Part shown: in pieces, positions 46,854 through 54,409 of the stretch | How the letters are laid out: every line of letters starts with the position of its first letter | How positions within the stretch are numbered: the stretch's first letter is position 1 | Source: Candidatus Obscuribacterales bacterium | GTDB taxonomy: Bacteria; Cyanobacteriota; Vampirovibrionia; Obscuribacterales; Obscuribacteraceae | Direction: 5' to 3' | DNA: 64,000 bases | Assembly: GCA_019744775.1 (NCBI GenBank) | Contig: JAIETZ010000001.1 | Coordinates: 310,001-374,000 of the forward strand | The notes under the pieces: model-generated | The model's database searches: none | What the model saw: the letters and a program-made list of their open reading frames with translations, nothing else | Told to the model about the DNA's origin: nothing | Translations under genes and position numbers: made by a program

Positions 46854-47135
46854 CTAAAGTTGTCTATCAATTGCCGGATAGGCTTTCCTATTCAAAATCT
46901 TTCTGACAGATGGACCCGGTCTGGTACCTTCTAAAGCTTGGCGCAGTAATCGCCAATCGGTATTGGTTAAATAAACATCCGAATATTGACGAATAACCTT
47001 TTGGGCTCGCACGAATGCCGCTTCCATGATGAAACTAGAAACTGTCTTCTGCTTAATAAGAGCTGCTTGTTCAATAAGAGCCTTCTGCTCTTCGGTAACT
47101 CTTAAGCCTATCCGTTCTTTTCTCAATCGAGCCAA
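46854..47135 (-). CDS. DUF1778 (TacA-type) antitoxin-like protein, no toxin partner seen
   Basis: 93 residues from TTG, strongly supported by GGAGGAG about eight bases upstream. RIGLRVTEEQKALIEQAALI and SSFIMEAAFVRAQKVI fit the ribbon-helix-helix DNA-binding N-domain of DUF1778 antitoxins, which usually pair with GNAT acetyltransferase toxins. The C-terminal part would bind the toxin. The toxin normally follows the antitoxin; here ovoA follows after 26 bases and no GNAT gene is present. It may be a remnant, a solitary regulator, or an antidote to a distant toxin. Confidence 0.75.
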   Translation of the reverse strand: MARLRKERIGLRVTEEQKALIEQAALIKQKTVSSFIMEAAFVRAQKVIRQYSDVYLTNTDWRLLRQALEGTRPGPSVRKILNRKAYPAIDRQL

Positions 47136-47193
47136 AGTAATCTCCTCCAGCTAATCATCCATTGTCGATGGCATACGTCTTACAGCACTCCGC

Positions 47194-47259
47194 CCTCACT
47201 TCGTCATTCTCACATCTCGACTTTGTCATTCTAGCGTCTCGACTTCGCTATCTCGACAT
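47194..47259. repeat. Three degenerate 22-bp tandem direct repeats
   Basis: Units start at 47194, 47216 and 47238 with the shared core ctcgacttYGtcatTCT (unit 2 reads CTCGACTTTGTCATTCTAGC). Units 1 and 2 are nearly identical over 14 bases; unit 3 is diverged. The period of 22 bp is two helical turns. Upstream of the DUF1778 gene start; a protein-binding role is possible. Confidence 0.55.
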
Positions 47260-47353
47260 CTTTGACCCTTCGACTAATTCCAAGCCCTAGCTGTCAAGCA
47301 CAAACTTCTCGCTCCAACTACTTTCTGTCCGGAGTATATCTTGCTTTTTCTAC

Positions 47354-47388
47354 TTTTTCTTGTACGTACAATGTACGTACAAGAAAAA
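47354..47388. promoter_or_regulatory. 35-bp perfect palindrome made of two tandem TGTACGTACA dyads (operator candidate)
   Basis: Two 17-base arms pair perfectly around a single central A (47371). Inside, the 10-bp sequence TGTACGTACA, itself a palindrome, occurs twice (47361-47370 and 47372-47381 in reading order), centres 11 bp apart, flanked by a T5 tract on the left and an A5 tract on the right. Tandem dyads at one-helical-turn spacing are typical of ribbon-helix-helix repressor operators. It lies about 220 bases upstream of the DUF1778 gene. A bidirectional terminator is the alternative reading. Confidence 0.55.
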
Positions 47389-47569
47389 CATCAAAACAAA
47401 AGATAAGCCCCAGCGGTTAATGTGAAACGAATTCGGCCGCGACCCCCATGCTTGAAAAGGCCTCCTAGATCTGTGCTGAATAGGAAAATGGACTGATCGC
47501 CACCGATTGCCGCATTGCGAGCACGCAGGTGGCAGACCGGCAGATTCCGAACTACTTAGGTGGGTTCTT

Positions 47570-47866
47570 TTAGCTTGGTTCTTTCGAATTCAATTGACCG
47601 GCGTTCTTTTCTTTCCACCTTTTATATTGATTCTCGTAATGCCTCAGGTACTTTGGATTTGACGGCAATCCACTAAGAACCTGCCAAATGCGGTCAGGGT
47701 CAAATTCGCATTCGATCCATTTCTCATTGGCTGAATACACTTTGATACCAGACGCAGCAAAAAGATCTGCCGCCTCATTTAGTGTTGGTGGAACACCCGG
47801 GCGTCTCCACCACCTGGCTACCCGAGGTGCAGTAACATTGAATCTACCGGTTTTCCTGTTGAGCAA
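47570..47866 (-). CDS. Small hypothetical protein, possibly helix-turn-helix-like
   Basis: 98 residues, TTG start, 18 bases after kbl. The N-terminal RFNVTAPRVARWWRRPGVPP followed by LNEAADLFAASGI could be a helix-turn-helix-like segment, but this is weak. The rest is charged (HYENQYKRWKEKNAG). No family recognised. No good ribosome-binding site; a shorter or spurious gene cannot be excluded. Confidence 0.4.
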   Translation of the reverse strand: MLNRKTGRFNVTAPRVARWWRRPGVPPTLNEAADLFAASGIKVYSANEKWIECEFDPDRIWQVLSGLPSNPKYLRHYENQYKRWKEKNAGQLNSKEPS

Positions 47867-47884
47867 AGATTTTCTCAGAGATAC

Positions 47885-49144
47885 TTAAATGACAGAAAGT
47901 TTTTTGCCGACTTTTTGGAAGGCAGCCAACGCGCGGTCCAATTGTTCTTTTGTGTGCGCTGCGGAAATCTGTACACGTAGTCTGGCTTCGCCTTTTGGTA
48001 CAACCGGGTACCAGAGACCACGTACATAGACGCCTTCATCTAAAAGCACTCGGCTCATATCTTGTGCAACTGCCGCTTCACCAAGCATTACAGGCACAAT
48101 TGGATGATCTCCTGGCAATATCGTGAAGCCCAAACGCACTATTTCTTTGCGGAAATAGGCGGTGCTCTCACGTGATTTGGCAACCAAGCTATTGTCTTCT
48201 TGCAATAGATTAATAGCTTCAATCGCAGCAGCAACAATTGGTGGTGGAACTGTATTTGAAAATGTGTATGGACGAGATTTTTGTCTCAGATAATCAATCA
48301 ATTCCTTTTTACCGGCAATATAGCCGCCGGCTGCTCCGCCCAAGGCTTTCCCTAAAGTACCTGTGTAGACATCAATTTGTCCAAATACGCCTTGGTGTTC
48401 AGCTGTACCGCGACCAGTTGTGCCAAGCACACCTGTTGAGTGTGAGTCATCAACAAATAGAAGTGCGCCGTATTTCTGAGACAGGGCAATGAGTTCAGGC
48501 AATGGCGCTACATCGCCTTCCATGCTGAATACGCCATCAGTGGCAATAACTTTTATGCGATAGTCTTTGCTTGCGTCTTCTTCAAGCATGGCGGTCAGAC
48601 CATTAATATCATTGTGTTCGTATGGTCTTGCATCAGTTGTTTTAACGGCAATTCGGCTCAAGCGCACGCCATCAATGATGCTTGCATGGTTTAGTTTATC
48701 GCTGTAAATTACATCGCGATAATTGGTCATGCCTAGATCGCCTGAGAAAAGCGCTGTAAAAAATGCTTCGTTGGCAGCAAAGCATGACGAGTGCAAAATG
48801 GCATCTTCCACACCTAGAAACGCCGCCAGCTTTTCTTCCAATCGTTTGTGGATTGTTTGTGTTCCACAGATAAAACGCACAGATGCCATGCCGAAGCCAT
48901 ATTTATCAAGTCCCTTGCGAGCGGCTTCTCTAATGCGCGGGTGATTGGCCAAGCCCAAATAGTTATTGGAAGCAAGCATCACGACGCGGCGACCGTTAAC
49001 GGTTACTTCACCGCCTTGTTCGTCCTCAATTGGCACTTCAATTTTGTAAGTCCTTGCTTCCTTGACCTTTTCCAAATCGGCACCAAGGGCTTTGTATAAA
49101 GTCTCTTGATTGAGTGATACTGCTGACTTTGTTTGCGCGGTCAT
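47885..49144 (-). CDS. kbl: Glycine C-acetyltransferase (2-amino-3-ketobutyrate CoA ligase)
   Basis: 419 residues, a PLP enzyme of the alpha-oxoamine synthase family. [11 protein letters not shown], the PLP lysine block [14 protein letters not shown], and [14 protein letters not shown] are visible. It cleaves 2-amino-3-oxobutyrate with CoA to glycine and acetyl-CoA. tdh lies 19 bases upstream in the same direction, which fixes the role in threonine catabolism; without that, serine palmitoyltransferase-like relatives would be alternatives. AGGAG lies six bases before the ATG. Confidence 0.95.
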   Translation of the reverse strand: MTAQTKSAVSLNQETLYKALGADLEKVKEARTYKIEVPIEDEQGGEVTVNGRRVVMLASNNYLGLANHPRIREAARKGLDKYGFGMASVRFICGTQTIHKRLEEKLAAFLGVEDAILHSSCFAANEAFFTALFSGDLGMTNYRDVIYSDKLNHASIIDGVRLSRIAVKTTDARPYEHNDINGLTAMLEEDASKDYRIKVIATDGVFSMEGDVAPLPELIALSQKYGALLFVDDSHSTGVLGTTGRGTAEHQGVFGQIDVYTGTLGKALGGAAGGYIAGKKELIDYLRQKSRPYTFSNTVPPPIVAAAIEAINLLQEDNSLVAKSRESTAYFRKEIVRLGFTILPGDHPIVPVMLGEAAVAQDMSRVLLDEGVYVRGLWYPVVPKGEARLRVQISAAHTKEQLDRALAAFQKVGKKLSVI

Positions 49145-49163
49145 GAAAGCTCCTATTTCTTAC

Positions 49164-50372
49164 TTATGGTGTAAATGCCAGATTGTTTATTTGGTTCGGG
49201 ACAAAAGATGGTGCATACTCTGCCGATGGCTGAAAGACAAGTTTCATTTCCGAGCCTTTGGTTAAAGCATCAAATGCCTCTTCAAATTCTGAAAGTTTGT
49301 ACTGACGCTCAGCAACAAGTTTTCCTAGTTGTGAGCGCATATCGAATTTGTCAGAATTCAAAAGGCGCAGAAGTGTTTCCCATGTGGAGAACATCTTGCG
49401 TCCAAAAATTCCTTGGACGGTAACACCTTTCCAGATAACACCATTAGCAATGTCGAAATTGCTCAGTGGCTGGCGCGGTATACCTAGAAGCACAACTTTG
49501 CCGCCGTTACGTACTATCTTGAAAGCGTCTTGATACGCAGTAGGCGAACCGGACATTTCTAATACAACATCTACGCCATTGGCTTGTTTTTCCCATTTCT
49601 CAACGGCTGTATAAAGTTCGCTGCCACCTGAGGCAACATCAAAGCAAAGATCAGCACCAAATTCTTGCCCGAGAGCAAATCGACGTTCGATATCAGTAGC
49701 TTCTGTCAAATAAATGCGCGTAGCACCAAAAGCTTTGCAGAGAAAAACAGCCATTAGACCCAGTGGTCCTGCTCCTAGAATGGCTACAGACTTGCCTCTT
49801 ACATCTGCTTCTTCAACGGTATGCACGGCATTACCGAAAGCATCAAGCATGGCGCCAATGCGCGGCGGAATTTTAGATGTATCGCCCTTTTTGCCCAGCA
49901 TAATTACATTGTGTTGCGGCACAACAACGGATTCGGCAAAGCAGCCATCCAAATGCAGACCCTTCACTTTGAAAGATGTGCAAATGTGTTCGTTGCCTGT
50001 GCGACATTGGTAGCAACGCCCGCATCCTAAGTGCATTTCGGCTGTTACATAGTCGCCTTTTTGTAAGCGCAAATGATCCGGCAAATTCTGCCATTCACCT
50101 TTGGTGACAGATGCGCCCACTTCTTCGATAATGCCGCAGAATTCATGGCCTATGACCATCGGCTTAAAAGTTTGGCCGGGGGCTAAATAGCGCTGCATCT
50201 CGCGCCTTATGCCTTCTGACTTGCCGCTGTTATAAATGCTTTTGTCGGTACCGCAAACAGCCGTTGATAAGACTTTGATTTTGACTTCATCGAAGCCTAG
50301 CTCAGGCTCCTTGTAGCTGCTCTTAAAGGACAAGCCGTCCTTATTGACGTCTTCTTTGACTAAGCACTTCAT
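49164..50372 (-). CDS. tdh: L-threonine 3-dehydrogenase (zinc-dependent MDR family)
   Basis: 402 residues. Catalytic zinc ligands are in AVCGTDKSIY and GHEFCGIIEEVG; the structural zinc site is CGRCYQCRTGNEHIC. The Rossmann motif is AILGAGPLGLMAVF. It is longer than E. coli Tdh (341), mostly by an N-terminal-domain insertion and a C-terminal tail. It oxidises threonine to 2-amino-3-oxobutyrate for Kbl. Function rests on the kbl neighbour; the MDR family is broad. Confidence 0.88.
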   Translation of the reverse strand: MKCLVKEDVNKDGLSFKSSYKEPELGFDEVKIKVLSTAVCGTDKSIYNSGKSEGIRREMQRYLAPGQTFKPMVIGHEFCGIIEEVGASVTKGEWQNLPDHLRLQKGDYVTAEMHLGCGRCYQCRTGNEHICTSFKVKGLHLDGCFAESVVVPQHNVIMLGKKGDTSKIPPRIGAMLDAFGNAVHTVEEADVRGKSVAILGAGPLGLMAVFLCKAFGATRIYLTEATDIERRFALGQEFGADLCFDVASGGSELYTAVEKWEKQANGVDVVLEMSGSPTAYQDAFKIVRNGGKVVLLGIPRQPLSNFDIANGVIWKGVTVQGIFGRKMFSTWETLLRLLNSDKFDMRSQLGKLVAERQYKLSEFEEAFDALTKGSEMKLVFQPSAEYAPSFVPNQINNLAFTP

Positions 50373-50497
50373 GGCAATGTTTCCAAAAGAAATACAAGAG
50401 AACTTTACTAGAATTGCAATTTCAATTTGTTAGCTTTTCTTAAGTTGCCAAGCATGCCAACAACGCCTAAATTCATGGCTGAGAAAAGGCTAGTGAA

Positions 50498-50794
50498 TTG
50501 AACTTCGATCCCGATAGTTTTGGTTTAGATTTCCGCCCGCCGCTTCAGAGTCCATCTGTGAGCGGGGCTCCGGCTACTCTTTTGAACGCCATGGCCGAAG
50601 AGTCAATAGTCCAGGCAATCACGTCAAAATCTTCAGCTGGACTGCGCATCATTCGCTATCTGATGTCCAGGATGGCAAGTAACAGCCTACCTGATTTCAA
50701 TAATTCGGAAACCATAAGACTGCTTGCCCGCCAGTTCATTAACGAAGCCGGCAACGGCATGTATGCAATTGAATTTATGAATGCGGCAGACTAA
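50498..50794 (+). CDS. Small hypothetical protein
   Basis: 98 residues from TTG, with AAAAGG about eight bases upstream. The first 30 residues are Pro/Ser-rich; the rest is helical (SSAGLRIIRYLMSRMASN, IRLLARQFINEAG). No family recognised. It lies alone between the divergent tdh and the convergent fabI. An internal ATG (codon 32) is an alternative start. Confidence 0.45.
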   Translation: MNFDPDSFGLDFRPPLQSPSVSGAPATLLNAMAEESIVQAITSKSSAGLRIIRYLMSRMASNSLPDFNNSETIRLLARQFINEAGNGMYAIEFMNAAD

Positions 50795-50804
50795 GTAACT
50801 TCAG

Positions 50805-51626
50805 TTACATAGCCATGATGTTGTAGCCGCAGTCAACAAATATTGTCTCGCCGGTAACACCTGAGGAAAGATCGCTCAAGAGATAGAGTGCAGTCTTGCC
50901 GACTTCTTCAGCTGTTACGTTACGCTTCAAAGGAGCGCGCGATGCTACAAACTTGAGCATGTCGCGGAACCCGGCAATACCCATAGCAGCGAGTGTTCTT
51001 ACAGGACCAGCTGAGATGGCGTTGACGCGAATATTCTTTTCACCAAGATCGGCTGCCAAATAACGCACGCTTGATTCAAGTGCTGCTTTTGCTACACCCA
51101 TAACGTTGTAGTTCGGCAATACTTTGTCGGCGCCGTAATAGGTCATTGTGATGAGGCTACCGCCATTTGGCATAAGTTTGGCTGCTTCGCGAGCAACTGC
51201 GGTCATTGTAAAAGCGCTTACATCAAGAGCTTTTTGGAAACCTGTACGCTTGGTGTCGACATAGTGCCCTTCCAAGTCTTCCTTATTAGCAAATGCGACA
51301 GCGTGAATTACAAAATCAATTGTGCCGAATTCTTTTTTGACTTTGGCAAAGAATTCTTCAATTGCTTTGTCGTCTGAAAGATCGCATGGTTCGATAATTT
51401 TTGCCTTTACCGACTCCGCCAACGGACGGACTCTTCTTTCAAGTACTTCGCCTTGATAATTGAATGCCAGAGAAGCTCCTTGCTCACAAGCCAGCTTGGC
51501 ACATGCCCAAGCAATGCTGTGATCGTTTGCTACTCCAAAGACAACGCCTTTTTTGCCCAGCAACATATCTTTGCCGGTAAATTGGCTTTTCTCGGAAACT
51601 TCTACAGATGCTACTTCCTGAACCAT
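50805..51626 (-). CDS. fabI: Enoyl-[acyl-carrier-protein] reductase (NADH)
   Basis: 273 residues. The short-chain dehydrogenase fold with FabI features: GVANDHSIAWACAKLACEQG for the nucleotide, catalytic Tyr and Lys in MTYYGADKVLPNYNVMGVAK, and DLSSGVTGETIFVDCGYNIM at the end. It performs the last step of each fatty-acid elongation round. AAGGTG lies five bases before the ATG. About 20 extra residues at the N-terminus are usual in some cyanobacterial and related forms. Confidence 0.97.
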   Translation of the reverse strand: MVQEVASVEVSEKSQFTGKDMLLGKKGVVFGVANDHSIAWACAKLACEQGASLAFNYQGEVLERRVRPLAESVKAKIIEPCDLSDDKAIEEFFAKVKKEFGTIDFVIHAVAFANKEDLEGHYVDTKRTGFQKALDVSAFTMTAVAREAAKLMPNGGSLITMTYYGADKVLPNYNVMGVAKAALESSVRYLAADLGEKNIRVNAISAGPVRTLAAMGIAGFRDMLKFVASRAPLKRNVTAEEVGKTALYLLSDLSSGVTGETIFVDCGYNIMAM

Positions 51627-51716
51627 TTCTACACCTTACTTTGCAATTGACAGACGACAAATTATGCCACAGACCACTTACTGTGACCGCGGCTTAGCTA
51701 GGCTTAAGCTACATAG

Positions 51717-52301
51717 TTACATTGGTGTATTTGGTTGCAAGCCGGCAGCTTTGGCTAATTCGGCAGGAAATTCATTAGGCTTGCGATAGCCGTAGAACAT
51801 GCCTTTTACTTGACCATTGCTATCAAGAACTACGGTACAGGGATACCCACGTATTTCGTGCTTGCGAGCAAACTCTTGCCCTTCGCCACCGTCTTCTGCG
51901 TCCATTTTCAACGGCACAAACTGGCTGTCGACATATTGGGCAATTCTGGCATTTGAGTAAACATCTCTATCCAGTCTTTTGCACCAGCCGCACCAATCGG
52001 TATAGACATCAATTAAGACTAATTTTTGTTCACGCTTGGCCTTGCTGAGACTTGTGCGCAAATCGTGCTGCCAGGTAAGCCTGGTCATATTGGCAGCCAA
52101 GGCAGGCGATCCATCCATAACGTAGCCATTGCCATAAGACTCTTCGTACATTTGAGGCGTTGCCTCAGGCATCTCTAAAGTTTCTTGCCAGTTTGCACCT
52201 TCAGCTGGCGGCATCTGTCCTGCAACTGGGACTGCATCCTGGCAGTAACCAAGCGGAGCGAGCCCTGCCAAGCAGATGGTGACCAAAAGAGCTCTTAACA
52301 T
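51717..52301 (-). CDS. Exported thioredoxin-like protein
   Basis: 194 residues. The signal peptide (MLRALLVTICLAGLAPLGYC) is followed by an acidic linker and a thioredoxin fold (about 75-190) with the active site YTDWCGWCKRLDRDVY and the cis-Pro block RGYPCTVVLD. CGWC is typical of DsbD-gamma/thioredoxin_7 proteins. It probably acts as a periplasmic thiol reductant or oxidase. GAGG lies nine bases before the ATG. An added Cys next to the cis-Pro (YPC) is unusual. Confidence 0.9.
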   Translation of the reverse strand: MLRALLVTICLAGLAPLGYCQDAVPVAGQMPPAEGANWQETLEMPEATPQMYEESYGNGYVMDGSPALAANMTRLTWQHDLRTSLSKAKREQKLVLIDVYTDWCGWCKRLDRDVYSNARIAQYVDSQFVPLKMDAEDGGEGQEFARKHEIRGYPCTVVLDSNGQVKGMFYGYRKPNEFPAELAKAAGLQPNTPM

Positions 52302-52472
52302 ATTGCTTATCCTCTCGCCAAGGTCGAATAATGAGTTGCGCGCACGCTGTTGTCATTCTACTCTGAATGGCTTATTGCAGATGAACCTTAGTTAAATGGA
52401 AAGAACAATTATCAACAAGGTAATTAGATCTAAACTATATGCAAATCTAGCGCGAAAGTTTTGGGTATCACC

Positions 52473-53306
52473 ATGGCTGGGCCATACGAAATCTTTGTCC
52501 TTATAAAACAAGTACCGGATCAGGGTTCAAAAGCCGGTCTTAATCCGGACGGAACAATTGATCGAGCTAAAGCAAAACGCATGCTCAATCCATTTGACCG
52601 CTATGCATTGCAGGCCGCCTTACATGTTAAGCGCACATACGGTGGGCGCGTAACGGCCATATCTATGGGACCACCACCGGCCGTGGAAATCCTTTTAGAA
52701 GCCCTTGAACATGGCGTCGACCGGGGCTATTTGCTTTCCGACAGACGCTTGGCTGCTTCCGACACCTTAGCCACGGCTTACGCGCTTTTCAAAACAGTGA
52801 CGCATGTCGGCAAGTTTGACCTTATTTTCTGCGGACTGCAAACAACAGACGGCGACACTGCCCAAGTCGGCCCGCAACTTGCAGAACGACTCTCCTTGCC
52901 GCAAGTTACTTACTGCGAAGACTTCCACTTAGATGATGGTCGTTTGCATGCCAGACGAATAATTGAAGGCGGCGTGCAATTTGTCGACTGTGTTACACCG
53001 GCATTAATTACTGTCGCCAACTCCTACCACCCGCTTGCCTATAAGTCATTTAGAGGGGCTTGGCGCGTTCAGCAACTGCAACGCAACCCGGAAGAATTAG
53101 GCAAATACATCCGCACTGTCGATCTGGACATAATTCAAGCAGACCCGGAACGCTGTGGTCTTAAGGGTTCACCGACAATTGTTGCCGCGACAGAAAAGGT
53201 CGGCGAATTGGGTGGCAATTGCTCCATGTACGAAGGGCACGCACCAGATGAGCTGGTCGGCGAGCTTATTGAAAAAAGCAATCTTAAGGAGTTCTTGGTG
53301 GCATGA
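52473..53306 (+). CDS. etfB: Electron transfer flavoprotein beta subunit
   Basis: 277 residues. FVLIKQVPDQGSKAGLNPDG and LNPFDRYALQAALHVK are typical; GLQTTDGDTAQVGPQLAE is the AMP-binding segment. It takes electrons from acyl-CoA dehydrogenases with EtfA. ATG at 52473 is preferred to a TTG 12 bases upstream. The last 4 bases overlap etfA (ATGA). Confidence 0.95.
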   Translation: MAGPYEIFVLIKQVPDQGSKAGLNPDGTIDRAKAKRMLNPFDRYALQAALHVKRTYGGRVTAISMGPPPAVEILLEALEHGVDRGYLLSDRRLAASDTLATAYALFKTVTHVGKFDLIFCGLQTTDGDTAQVGPQLAERLSLPQVTYCEDFHLDDGRLHARRIIEGGVQFVDCVTPALITVANSYHPLAYKSFRGAWRVQQLQRNPEELGKYIRTVDLDIIQADPERCGLKGSPTIVAATEKVGELGGNCSMYEGHAPDELVGELIEKSNLKEFLVA

Positions 53307-54409
53307 GCGAGTCAGTTAATTTAGCTCCACCATCAGATGGAGAAGTGTTAGTCATTGCCGAGCAAATTCTCGGTGAATTGCAGCCTGTCACTTTGGAATT
53401 GCTTGGTGCCGGTCGCTACTTAGCAGACAAATTGGGCGGCAAATTGTCCACGGTTATTATTGGTCACAATCTAGGCGATATTCCCCAAAAGCTCATTGAA
53501 TACGGCGCAGATACAGTCTATGTAGCAGACGATCCGGAATTGCAAGATTACAGAACACTTTCCTACAGACGCGTTGTTTGTGATTTGCTGGAGACTTTTA
53601 AATTACCACCGCATATTGTCCTTTTAGGCTCAACTACTACAGGACGCGACTTGGCTCCCCGTATTGCCGCCAACTTCGAGACAGGGCTAACAGCTGACTG
53701 CACTGAATTAGATATCGGTCCTTACGAGCACAAAAGCAAAGTTGACCCAAGCAAAGTCGGTTTATATGAAGGCTGTCTCTATGCCATTCGTCCAAGTTTT
53801 GGCGAAAGCTTGAAGGCACGTATTTTAGGACCGTGGAAAAACCCGCAGATGGCTACAACGCGTCCTGGTCAAATGACACCACTTGCACCAGACGCTAATC
53901 GCATAGGCAAGATCGTAAACATTCCAGTTAAACTGCAAAAAGAAGACTTGCGTTTAGTTGTGGCAGAAACAGTGCGCGAAGTATCCAAAGGCGTGCGCCT
54001 GGCAGAAGCTGACGTAATTGTCGCGGGTGGTTATGGTTTAGGTTCAAAAGAAGGTTTTGAGCTTATGCATGAGCTGGCTAAATGCTTTGAAAATTCAGCA
54101 GTCGGCGCTTCACGTAAAGTAGTTGACTTAGGCTGGATACCCTATGAGCATCAAGTAGGACAAACAGGCAAAACCGTGCGTCCCAAAGTCTACATAGCTT
54201 GCGGTATATCAGGAGCCATTCAGCACAGAGTCGGCATGTCCAAATCGGGCACGATAATTGCCATCAACAAAGACCCTGATGCGCCAATTTTCAAGTTTGC
54301 TCATCACGGCATAGTCGGTGATGTTTACCAAATCGTTCCTGAACTGATAAGACAGTTCAAGGAGAAATTAACTACCAAGGGAGAAAAGACCGTTGTCCAC
54401 ACGCATTGA
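53303..54409 (+). CDS. etfA: Electron transfer flavoprotein alpha subunit
   Basis: 368 residues. The FAD-binding C-terminal domain has VGASRKVVDLGWIPYEHQVG, QTGKTVRPKVYIACGISGAI and INKDPDAPIFKFAHHGIVGD, all standard for EtfA. It holds FAD and passes electrons to ETF:quinone oxidoreductase, encoded next with a 17-base overlap. It is slightly longer than typical (about 310-340) due to an insertion of about 35 residues near 125-160. Confidence 0.96.
   Translation: MSESVNLAPPSDGEVLVIAEQILGELQPVTLELLGAGRYLADKLGGKLSTVIIGHNLGDIPQKLIEYGADTVYVADDPELQDYRTLSYRRVVCDLLETFKLPPHIVLLGSTTTGRDLAPRIAANFETGLTADCTELDIGPYEHKSKVDPSKVGLYEGCLYAIRPSFGESLKARILGPWKNPQMATTRPGQMTPLAPDANRIGKIVNIPVKLQKEDLRLVVAETVREVSKGVRLAEADVIVAGGYGLGSKEGFELMHELAKCFENSAVGASRKVVDLGWIPYEHQVGQTGKTVRPKVYIACGISGAIQHRVGMSKSGTIIAINKDPDAPIFKFAHHGIVGDVYQIVPELIRQFKEKLTTKGEKTVVHTH

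Larger units (their letters stand above)
47136..47569. other. Gene-poor region with repeats, palindrome and an open-frame remnant
   Basis: About 430 bases upstream of the DUF1778 gene. It has three degenerate 22-bp direct repeats, a 35-bp palindrome, and on the minus strand an open frame without a start codon between 47391 and 47555 (55 codons; GGDQSIFLFSTDLGGLFKHG is its most protein-like part). The frame is probably a gene remnant or chance; I do not recognise it. The content suggests a small accessory insertion between kbl and ovoA. Confidence 0.4.
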
